From Pseudomonas cremoricolorata DSM 17059 = NBRC 16634 (GTDB lineage: Bacteria > Pseudomonadota > Gammaproteobacteria > Pseudomonadales > Pseudomonadaceae), in assembly GCF_000425745.1 (NCBI RefSeq), contig NZ_KE384442.1:376968-440967 (forward strand): 64,000 bases of DNA, in the 5' to 3' direction. Positions 25,273 to 32,338 of this stretch are shown one piece after another. Each line of letters begins with the position of its first letter. Within the stretch, counting starts at the first letter, position 1. Position numbers and translations under genes: made by a program. The notes under the pieces were generated by a model, which saw nothing but the letters and a program-made list of their open reading frames with translations, did not search any database and was not told the origin of the DNA.

Positions 25273-27941
25273 CCGTTGAGCCGGCGCAGGGCGGCTTGCA
25301 GGCCGTCCTTCAACGGCTCGGGGTCGCCCGGCGGCGGGCCGTACTGGTTCGGCAGTCTGTCGCCAGGAATCGCCATGACCACTAGCGCCAGGAAAGGTAA
25401 CAGACGGCTGAGCGCCAGTACCCCAAGCATCGCCCACACGCCCTGGCCAAGGTCGCGCATCCTGCGCAGCAAGGCGCTGATCAGCAGCAATACGATCAGC
25501 ACTCTGCCGGCATCACCGAGCATTACCGGTATGCCAAGCTCAGGGACAAAGCCCGGTGCCAAGGCGCCGACGATGACCGCCGCAAGGCTCAACGCATAGC
25601 CTTTGCGATCGAGCCGACTGCGCAGCTTCCACGCCTGCCAGGCTGGCACCGCAGGTTGTTGCGCGCAGTTGCGCAGCATGCGCTCCGACCAGCTCAGAAT
25701 CGCCATCAGCGCACAGCGCATACCGGGGTTCTGATGCTCGTCGTCCTTGGCTTTCTGCAACGCACGTAACATGCGTGTCGAAGGCGGCTTGCCGTGGTTG
25801 ATCAAATGATCGAGCGCTTCCAGAGTCTGTTTCAATAGTTGGGCACTGACGCCCACTGCAGCGATATCCTGAGCCTTCGGCGCTTTCGGCTTGCCGTCGA
25901 TCAGACTCTGGCGGAACCCGTCGAACCAGGCGCCGAGCATGTAGACCCCTTGCATCCGATCGCGCAGCTTGCCGCGCTGCTCGCTGTCCAGCGACAGATC
26001 GTGCATCAGCACCGCGCACAACAGCACATAGCCCAAGGGGTAATCATTGATCAGCACGGTGTCCTGTTGCAGGCAGGCGTAAAGCTGCGCAGTGCTGGGC
26101 AGGCGCGCCAGCTCCAGGGCGTTGCCGAAATGCAGCAGACGCCCAGCGACCATTTCCTGAACCGGATCGTTGTGATCGAGCCATTGCAGCAGGCCGCCCT
26201 CGGCGTGGGCCTGGGCGCTGATCAGTTGTTGGTGCAGGCCATGGAACGGGTGTTCGGGCGGGTAGTGGAGCTGCTGCGAGACCTGCGCCGAGACCAGTTC
26301 CATCCAGCGCGCTGGCTGATCGAGCATGGCCAGCATGAACAACTGCTGGCGGTGCCAGTCCCATAGCGCTTCGCCGCTGGGCATCGGTGGCAGGACGATG
26401 TCGCGCTCAGCCAATTGCCCCTGCAAGGCCATGGCGAAGGGCACGGTGAACATCTGGCGCATCTGGAACTGGCGGTTCAGGCCAAGCAGTGCAGGTGCCG
26501 AATAGACGCGCATGCGCCGCAGCCATTCACGGCAGGCGGGGTGCACTTCGAGGGTCAGCAGGCTGCCTGGCAGATCGAGGCTGGCGTCGTCGCGGTCGCT
26601 GTACTCGGTCAGGGTCGCGGCGACCTCTGACTGATACAGCCAGTGCAATTGCTGATTGGCCTGACGCTGGAAGCCTTCGAGGATCAGTGCATCCAGTACG
26701 TCATCGGTCGGCGTGGCGCTGATGATCTGTTGCAGCAGCCCGGCTTCGCCACGCTGCAAGGCCCAGGCCTGCCAGTAGCGGCGTTGCAGCAGGGCGTCGT
26801 CCTGGTCCTCGAGCAGCCAGGCAAGCAGCGGCAGTTCATCGTCGCCGTCCAGACGCCAGTCGATGAAGGTCGCGGCAATACCACCCAGACCTTCGCGGGA
26901 GGCTTCCGACCAGCGCGCCAGCGTCTGCGGGTTCTGCGCCGGAATGCCCAGCAGCGGGTCGGTCAGTTCGGTCGGCCAGGTGTCGGGCAATACTTGCTGA
27001 TCGAGCGACTGGATCAGCAACGGCAGCCATTGCGGCTGATGGCGTGCACAGTATTCGAGCAGCCAACGCTCGGCCTGGGGGTAGTCATGTTCACGCAGCA
27101 GGCGCAGGTTGCATGTGAGCGCCTGCGCCTGGTCGCCGAGCAGTTCGGCCTGGCGGCCGACCAGGTAAAGCAGGTCCGGATCGTCCGGACTGGCCTCCAG
27201 CTCTGCCTGCCAGTGCGCATGCACCGACGGGCTGGCGATACCGGCCATGCTCAGTTGCATGTACAGGCGTTCGATCAGGGACGGGTCGTTGGGCATCGCT
27301 ACGCAGGTGTGTTGTTCGACGAACTGCTCGAACTCGAACAGCGGCCGGCTCTGGAAGATGAATTCCAGACTGCGGAAATACCACAGTGCCTCCATCTGCA
27401 ACATAGGCGGCCAGTCGCGCATCAGTGCGGTGTCGAACGGGTCGGGTGTTTGCAGGCGTTGCAGCAGGGCTTCGGTTTCCTGCGGATTTTCCATGCGCAG
27501 CAACTGATCGGCCCAGCCCAGGCGGGTGGCCAGCAGGCCCACGCAGCGGTGCGAGATCGGCCCGCAGTCGCGCAGGCCGGCGAGTATCTGCCAGCTGACG
27601 TCGTCCAGTTGCTCCAGGGGCAGTTCGTCTAGCTGGTCGATCAGCTGCTGCCAGGCCTGTGGGTCGAAGCGCAGGCTCGGCTCTTCGAGCAGGTGATGGA
27701 AGGCTTGCAGGGTCGGATGCAACGCCTCGCCAGTAGGGCTTGCATCGTCGACCGGTGCATCCGTATTAAACGCCTCGTGCTCGCGGGCCAGGCGCAGGGC
27801 CTCTTCGTAGGCACTGCGCAGCGCCTGGAAACCCTCCGGATCGGTCTCGGGGTGGTGCGACGGCAGCTGCGTGCGATAGGCCAGGCGAATGGCGTCGAGG
27901 TCTTGAGTGGGTTCCAGACCCAGGCGAATCCAGCAACTCAT
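25266..27941 (-). CDS. J-domain-like membrane protein, probable HscC partner
   Basis: An 891-residue protein. Residues 1 to about 55 resemble a J domain (IRLGLEPTQDLDAIRLAYRTQL), but the HPD tripeptide reads H30-P31-E32. The long middle is a helical repeat-like region rich in Leu, Gln and Trp. Three hydrophobic segments near the C-terminus (about 785-875) would anchor it in the inner membrane. E. coli carries DjlB or DjlC beside hscC, so the neighbourhood argues for a co-chaperone. The overlap with hscC is tail to tail. It overlaps the DUF1266 gene by 4 bases, so those two are likely one operon. Confidence 0.8.
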   Translation of the reverse strand: MSCWIRLGLEPTQDLDAIRLAYRTQLPSHHPETDPEGFQALRSAYEEALRLAREHEAFNTDAPVDDASPTGEALHPTLQAFHHLLEEPSLRFDPQAWQQLIDQLDELPLEQLDDVSWQILAGLRDCGPISHRCVGLLATRLGWADQLLRMENPQETEALLQRLQTPDPFDTALMRDWPPMLQMEALWYFRSLEFIFQSRPLFEFEQFVEQHTCVAMPNDPSLIERLYMQLSMAGIASPSVHAHWQAELEASPDDPDLLYLVGRQAELLGDQAQALTCNLRLLREHDYPQAERWLLEYCARHQPQWLPLLIQSLDQQVLPDTWPTELTDPLLGIPAQNPQTLARWSEASREGLGGIAATFIDWRLDGDDELPLLAWLLEDQDDALLQRRYWQAWALQRGEAGLLQQIISATPTDDVLDALILEGFQRQANQQLHWLYQSEVAATLTEYSDRDDASLDLPGSLLTLEVHPACREWLRRMRVYSAPALLGLNRQFQMRQMFTVPFAMALQGQLAERDIVLPPMPSGEALWDWHRQQLFMLAMLDQPARWMELVSAQVSQQLHYPPEHPFHGLHQQLISAQAHAEGGLLQWLDHNDPVQEMVAGRLLHFGNALELARLPSTAQLYACLQQDTVLINDYPLGYVLLCAVLMHDLSLDSEQRGKLRDRMQGVYMLGAWFDGFRQSLIDGKPKAPKAQDIAAVGVSAQLLKQTLEALDHLINHGKPPSTRMLRALQKAKDDEHQNPGMRCALMAILSWSERMLRNCAQQPAVPAWQAWKLRSRLDRKGYALSLAAVIVGALAPGFVPELGIPVMLGDAGRVLIVLLLISALLRRMRDLGQGVWAMLGVLALSRLLPFLALVVMAIPGDRLPNQYGPPPGDPEPLKDGLQAALRRLNGQ

Positions 27942-28630
27942 GACCAGCAATCCTCTTCCAGGGAACTAGGGCGGTACGGCTCGGGCAGGGGCATGTCCCA
28001 AGGGATGTCAGCCAGCAGTTGCTGAGCACTCAGGCGCAGATTGAGCGCGATGCAGCGGTTCCAGTGCTCATTGCCCTGGCGCTGCAACTCGGCCGCCAGT
28101 TGCTCGTCGGGACAGTCGGAAGCATTCCACAGCGCCTTGCCGAACAGGTAACCGGCGATGTAGGCGTCCCAGTGGTTGTAGTAATGCCGCGCACGCAAGG
28201 CCAGGCGGTAGTGCAGCCACAGGCTTTCTTCGTAGGTGATCCAGGCTTTCTTCACGCCATTGCGCAGCAGAAAGCTCATGCGCCCCAGATCCCAGGCGCG
28301 GGTGCCACCGGGTCCGCATTCGGGAAAGGTGCGCGCGGCGTACTGATACTTGACGCGCTCGCGCAGCGGCAATTCGGCCAGGCGCCGTTGCCATTGCTGC
28401 GGCAGGCAGCGTTGGAACTGCCAGTAGGCATCGGCCAGTTCCAGGGCGTGGCCGTTGTCGGCCATGCTGAGGATATCGAGCAGTTGGGCGCGGTTGCTGA
28501 TGCCCCACCAGCGCTCCAGGTCGGTCTTGTCTTCGCCTTCGTGGTAGTCGGGGGCGGTCAGGCTGGCACCGTTGAGGGCGGCCATGGGGGCGGACAGCAG
28601 GTGCAGCCAGTGCTGCGCGGATTCGTCCAT
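27938..28630 (-). CDS. DUF1266 protein of the HscC cluster
   Basis: A 230-residue soluble protein with the DUF1266 core: ERWWGISNRAQLLDIL, then WDLGRMSFLLRNGVKKAWIT and HYYNHWDAYIAGYLFGKALW, about residues 40-185. E. coli YbeR and YbeU, of the same family, lie beside hscC, so the association is old. Its stop overlaps the J-like gene by 4 bases. The biochemical role is unknown; the context suggests a client or regulator of the HscC chaperone. Confidence 0.8.
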   Translation of the reverse strand: MDESAQHWLHLLSAPMAALNGASLTAPDYHEGEDKTDLERWWGISNRAQLLDILSMADNGHALELADAYWQFQRCLPQQWQRRLAELPLRERVKYQYAARTFPECGPGGTRAWDLGRMSFLLRNGVKKAWITYEESLWLHYRLALRARHYYNHWDAYIAGYLFGKALWNASDCPDEQLAAELQRQGNEHWNRCIALNLRLSAQQLLADIPWDMPLPEPYRPSSLEEDCWS

Positions 28631-28754
28631 GAGCGGGCTCCAGGCGAGGCTAAAACATAAGGCAACGGAAAACAGGGATGGCGCCAGGCCAGCAAGGCCA
28701 TGGCACCTCGGTCAGACCGTCGCAGGCCGACTTGGTGCCGTGGCCGCGTGGGTT

Positions 28755-29546
28755 TCAACCGGTGATGGGCAGCACGTCACGTTCTTCTTCGCGCCAGGTC
28801 AGCACCTCGAAGCCGCTGTCGGTCACGGCCACGGTGTGTTCCCACTGCGCTGAAAGTGCGCCATCACGGGTGACCACTGTCCAGCCGTCACGCAGGGTGC
28901 GCGTGCCGCGCTTGCCCTGGTTGATCATCGGCTCGATGGTGAACACCATGCCCGGTTTCAGGCGCATGCCCATGCCAGGCTGGCCGTAGTGCAGCACCTG
29001 CGGGGCTTCGTGCATCTGTTTGCCGATACCGTGCCCGCAATATTCACGCACCACGCTGTAGCCTGCAGCTTCGGCATGGCTCTGGATGGCATGGCCGATG
29101 TCCCCCAGGGTGGCGCCGGGGCGCACCTGTTCGATGCCTTTGCGCAGGGCCTGGTAAGTGGTGTCGACCAGACGCCGCGCCTCGCTGCCGATCTTGCCGA
29201 TGCAGTACATCTTCGACGAATCGGCGATGTAGCCGCCTTGCTCGAGGGTGATGTCGACATTGATGATCGAGCCTTCGAGCAGCACTTCATCGAGCTTGGG
29301 CATGCCATGGCAGACCACGTTGTCCACCGAGGTATTGAGCGCATAGGGAAAGCCATACTGACCCTTGCTCGCCGGTCGTGCCTTGAGCTGCTCGGTGATG
29401 AACGCTTCGGCGCGGTCGTTGATTTGCAGGGTGGTGACGCCTGGGCGGATGAAGGTGTCGAGGTCAGCGAAGACGTGCGCCAGCAGGCGCCCGGCGTGGC
29501 GCATCAGCGCCAGTTGCGCGGCATCTTTGACGATCACGTTGCTCAT
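28755..29546 (-). CDS. map: Methionine aminopeptidase type I
   Basis: A 263-residue enzyme that removes N-terminal methionine from new proteins. The dinuclear metal ligands are all present: the Asp pair in NVDITLEQGGYIADSS, His in EAPQVLHYG's upstream segment CGHGIG, Glu in FTIEPMINQG and Glu in WEHTVAV. Length is normal. ATG 29546 lies inside the stop region of the ParD-like gene (4-base overlap), so the two are translated together. Pseudomonads often carry a second map near rpsB, so this one may not be the only copy. Confidence 0.95.
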   Translation of the reverse strand: MSNVIVKDAAQLALMRHAGRLLAHVFADLDTFIRPGVTTLQINDRAEAFITEQLKARPASKGQYGFPYALNTSVDNVVCHGMPKLDEVLLEGSIINVDITLEQGGYIADSSKMYCIGKIGSEARRLVDTTYQALRKGIEQVRPGATLGDIGHAIQSHAEAAGYSVVREYCGHGIGKQMHEAPQVLHYGQPGMGMRLKPGMVFTIEPMINQGKRGTRTLRDGWTVVTRDGALSAQWEHTVAVTDSGFEVLTWREEERDVLPITG

Positions 29547-29746
29547 TGCAGCAATTCCTTGAGGTTGGCCTGTTCCTCGCGCAGCAACTGGCGCAGCAGT
29601 TGCTGGTAGGTGCAGTCGGGGTGCAGCTCGGCCAGCATGCCCAAGCGAATCCAATGTTCGGCCTGGGCGTTGATCGAGCGTGACAGGGCGGTGCTTGCCA
29701 CGCGCAGGTCCTGGTGCAGCGCGTCGCAGATCTTGACGATGCCCAT
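29543..29746 (-). CDS. ParD-like antitoxin-family protein
   Basis: A 67-residue protein. MGIVKICDALHQDLRVAST begins a ribbon-helix-helix-like N-terminus, followed by LSRSINAQAEHWIRLGMLAEL (about 20-42) and a helical tail. This fits the ParD_like family (PF11903). No toxin gene lies beside it; instead it overlaps map by 4 bases. It may be an autoregulator of the pair or a domesticated antitoxin. ATG 29746 has GGGAGAG-type sequence just upstream. Confidence 0.75.
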   Translation of the reverse strand: MGIVKICDALHQDLRVASTALSRSINAQAEHWIRLGMLAELHPDCTYQQLLRQLLREEQANLKELLQ

Positions 29747-29968
29747 CGAAGTGCTCTCCCGGTATATGAAACGTATGCGAAGCATATAGCCTGGGATGCC
29801 TGACACGCCACTGCCGGTTGACTGGCGGCCGTTCCCATGAAGAAGCCTTCACCCGAGGAACTTCGTGGCTGCAAGCGGCTCTCATGCCGGTAGCCATTGG
29901 TCATGACCGCCTGCTAAGCTCGCGGCTTTACCTGATTTGCCCCTCTGGCGCATGAACAAGGAATCAGC

Positions 29969-30724
29969 ATGAAACAACATCGTCTGGCGGCTGCGGTTGC
30001 CCTGGTAGGTCTGGTGCTTGCAGGTTGCGACGCGAAGACCAGCGACGTCGAGCTCAAGACGCCTTCGCAGAAAGCCTCGTACGGCATCGGCCTGAACATG
30101 GGCAAGAGCCTGGCTCAGGAAGGCATGGATGATCTGGACTCCAAAGCGGTAGCGCTCGGCATCGAAGATGCGGTCGGCAAGAAAGACCAGCGCCTCAAGG
30201 ACGAAGAGTTGGTAGAAGCGTTCACCGCCCTGCAAAAGCGCGCCGAAGAACGTCTGGCCAAGGCCAGCGAAGAGGCCGCCAGCGCTGGCAAGAAATTCCT
30301 CGAAGAAAATGGCAAGAAGCAGGGTGTCGTCACCACCGCTTCCGGTCTGCAGTATGAAGTGATCAAGAAAGCCGATGGCCCACAGCCCAAGCCGACTGAC
30401 GTGGTCACCGTTCACTACGAAGGCAAACTCACCGACGGTAAGGTCTTCGACAGCTCGGTCGAGCGCGGCAGCCCTATCGATCTGCCGGTCAGCGGTGTGA
30501 TTCCAGGCTGGGTCGAAGGCCTGCAACTGATGCACGTTGGCGAGAAGTACAAGCTGTACATCCCGGCTGAACTGGCCTACGGCGCGCAAAGCCCAAGCCC
30601 GCAGATTCCGGCCAACTCGGTACTGGTGTTCGACCTCGAACTGCTCGGTATCAAGGACCCGGCCCAGGCTCAGGAGCAGGCGCCAGACGCGCCGACTGCC
30701 GAGCCAGCCGCTCCGGCTCAGTAA
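29969..30724 (+). CDS. FKBP-type peptidyl-prolyl isomerase lipoprotein (FkpA/Mip-like)
   Basis: A 251-residue envelope isomerase and chaperone. Lipobox VLAGC puts the lipidated cysteine at residue 20. The N-terminal dimerisation helices (about 30-110, KASYGIGLNMGKSLAQEG and the Lys/Glu-rich helix) are followed by the FKBP domain (about 118-226, VTVHYEGKLTDGKVFDSS, VIPGWVEGLQLMHVGEKY, YGAQ, IPANSVLVFDLELLGI). A Pro/Ala tail ends the protein. Residue after the lipid cysteine is Asp, which in E. coli favours inner-membrane retention. Confidence 0.93.
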   Translation: MKQHRLAAAVALVGLVLAGCDAKTSDVELKTPSQKASYGIGLNMGKSLAQEGMDDLDSKAVALGIEDAVGKKDQRLKDEELVEAFTALQKRAEERLAKASEEAASAGKKFLEENGKKQGVVTTASGLQYEVIKKADGPQPKPTDVVTVHYEGKLTDGKVFDSSVERGSPIDLPVSGVIPGWVEGLQLMHVGEKYKLYIPAELAYGAQSPSPQIPANSVLVFDLELLGIKDPAQAQEQAPDAPTAEPAAPAQ

Positions 30725-30741
30725 GACCAACGCTTCAGCGC

Positions 30742-30766
30742 AACGCCCCGTTCCGACGGGGCGTTT
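30742..30766 (+). terminator. Intrinsic terminator after the FKBP gene
   Basis: AACGCCCCGT pairs with ACGGGGCGTT around TCCG. The T tract is short. It lies 17 bases after the stop. Confidence 0.75.
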
Positions 30767-30959
30767 GCATATGGGGGTCACATCAGTTGTGGCGAACCCT
30801 GCTCGCCAGGCACTGTCCCACACAGTGCAGCCAGCTCGCTGGCGTTGACGGTCGGTCGCAAAAGCTTTGCGCGGCTGAAATCACTGTGTAAAAAATACCC
30901 GATCTAAGCGCGGCCCTTGTTCTGTGGGCGCATCGCACGCAAAACGCCCCCCTGTTCAC

Positions 30960-30990
30960 AAGGTTATCCACAATAAATGTGGATAACCTT
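30960..30990. promoter_or_regulatory. Palindrome of two perfect DnaA boxes
   Basis: Thirteen-base arms pair exactly around ATAAA. Each arm contains the consensus DnaA box TTATCCACA, one on each strand (30964-30972 and 30978-30986). Weaker box-like words lie just upstream (CTGTTCACA at 30952-30960 and, on the other strand, 30885-30893). The site ends 10 bases before the ribosome binding site of the DUF1232 gene. No T run follows, so a terminator role is unlikely. Confidence 0.65.
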
Positions 30991-31009
30991 CCTGCCTACC
31001 GGAGGCCCC

Positions 31010-31450
31010 ATGAGCGCACCGTGGAATTTCGCCCGTTTTCTGCCGTTGGCTGAACGTCTGCTCAGCCGTGGACGCTTGCCGGCTCTGCTCTTCGCCGTCG
31101 CGCGCAAGGGCCCCAAGCTTGGCAAGATGCGCGACGACCTGCGCCTGATGCAGTCGCTGTGCCTGGCCTGGTGGCGCGGTGAATACCGTGCGATCAGCAC
31201 CAAGGCCCTGGTGACCATCGTTGCCGGCCTTCTGTATTTCGTCAGTCCCATCGACGCCATTCCCGACTGGATCCTGGGCGTCGGCTTTCTCGATGACATC
31301 GCCGTGCTCGGTTGGGTGATGAAAACCGTGGCCGACGAACTGGCGCGCTTCAAGGCCTGGCGCGACAGCCAGAGCCCGGAGCGCCTGCGCAAGGTCGAGC
31401 GCCTTCCAGCCAGTCCTGAAGCGTTGCGCCTGGAAAGATCCGCACCTTGA
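31010..31450 (+). CDS. YkvA/DUF1232 family membrane protein
   Basis: A 146-residue protein. The DUF1232 core YRAISTKALVTIVAGLLYFVSPIDAIPDWILGVGFLDDIAVLGWVM spans about residues 58-105 and would form one or two membrane segments. The function of the family is unknown. ATG 31010 has a perfect GGAGG at 31001-31005. A DnaA-box palindrome sits just upstream in the leader or promoter. Confidence 0.88.
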   Translation: MSAPWNFARFLPLAERLLSRGRLPALLFAVARKGPKLGKMRDDLRLMQSLCLAWWRGEYRAISTKALVTIVAGLLYFVSPIDAIPDWILGVGFLDDIAVLGWVMKTVADELARFKAWRDSQSPERLRKVERLPASPEALRLERSAP

Positions 31451-31549
31451 TTCACCGGCGCTGCGCACATCCTCGCCCATGCACTTATACTTGCCAGCAC
31501 GATCATGTCGATGGATTGCATGCTGTGATCCTGCCAAGAGGATGAAGCA

Positions 31550-31897
31550 ATGGGTATTCAGGTCATCAACCGGGACGGTCAACCCGAGTACGCCGTCGTG
31601 CCCTGGGAGCAATACCAGGCGTTGTTGAAGGCCGCAGGCCAGGCTCCGGCAAGTACCGCCGAGCAGCCCGCACAGGCGTCGCAGGCGGCGCCCAAGCAGG
31701 CGGTATTGCCGGCACTGAGCGAGCTGGCGCATTTGCGTGTGACCAAAGGCATCGCCCCTGAGGCGCTGGCGCGCAATGTCGGTATCAGCCCGGCCTATCT
31801 GGCAATGATAGAGGCAGGCGAGCGTGAGCCGGGTGATGCCATCTTGCGCGCGCTGGCGTGGCATCTGGGTGTTCCCGGTTGGAGTCAGCCGTCATGA
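31550..31897 (+). CDS. XRE-type helix-turn-helix regulator
   Basis: A 115-residue protein. The C-terminal half (about 58-112) is an XRE helix-turn-helix: LSELAHLRVTKGIAPEALARNVGISPAYLAMIEAGEREP. The first 24 residues (MGIQVINRDGQPEYAVVPWEQYQALL) look like the start of Phd/prevent-host-death antitoxins. An Ala/Gln-rich linker joins them. It overlaps the next gene by 4 bases, an antitoxin-toxin-like arrangement, though the partner is not a known toxin. AGAGGA lies just upstream of the ATG. Confidence 0.8.
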   Translation: MGIQVINRDGQPEYAVVPWEQYQALLKAAGQAPASTAEQPAQASQAAPKQAVLPALSELAHLRVTKGIAPEALARNVGISPAYLAMIEAGEREPGDAILRALAWHLGVPGWSQPS

Positions 31898-32274
31898 GCC
31901 AGGTGCGGATCAGTCGCCAGCACTGGCATAGCCTGCTGGGCGAACTCGATCTGGCTCGTCGACAACGCCATCTGCTGACCTACCGTGCGCTGATCGAGCG
32001 TCTGCAACTGCCCACGCCGGCCATGCAGACCCTGACCGCAGCGCTGGAGTACCTGGCGGTACTCGATGCGCGGGCCGAACAGCCCTTGCGCAGCTCGCTG
32101 GTGATCAGCCAGGGCGCCAGTCGCCTGCCGCGTACCGGCTTCTTTGCCTGCGTCGAGCGTCTGGGGCGTTTCAGCGGCCCGGTCGATGGCCTGGAGGCGG
32201 CTTCCTGGCATGCGTCCGAGGTGGTGCGGGTGTTCGAGTACAGCTACCCCGAGGAACGCTCAGCGGACTGTTGA
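31894..32274 (+). CDS. Conserved hypothetical protein paired with the XRE regulator
   Basis: A 126-residue soluble protein that I cannot assign to a domain family. The first half is helical and basic (ISRQHWHSLLGELDLARRQRHLLTYRALIERLQLPTPAMQTL). The second half is strand-like (RSSLVISQGASRLPRTGFFACVERLGRF). Helices resembling a DNA-binding winged helix are conceivable. The 4-base overlap with the XRE gene makes a functional pair likely. Confidence 0.65.
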   Translation: MSQVRISRQHWHSLLGELDLARRQRHLLTYRALIERLQLPTPAMQTLTAALEYLAVLDARAEQPLRSSLVISQGASRLPRTGFFACVERLGRFSGPVDGLEAASWHASEVVRVFEYSYPEERSADC

Positions 32275-32290
32275 TCTTCAGCACGAAGCA

Positions 32291-32322
32291 AAAGGGCCGA
32301 ACGTCTTCACGTTCGGCCCTTT
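32291..32322. terminator. Bidirectional intrinsic terminator
   Basis: AAAGGGCCGAACGT pairs with ACGTTCGGCCCTTT (14 bp) around CTTC. It lies between the convergent XRE-pair operon and prc and serves both, with a T run on the plus strand (TTGTTTTT). Confidence 0.9.
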
Positions 32323-32338
32323 GTTTTTGCCTGTAGCG

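Noticed and set aside
30885..30990. A replication origin at the DnaA boxes
   Set aside because: No dnaA, rpmH or gidA nearby and no AT-rich 13-mer array; the paired boxes are too few for oriC.
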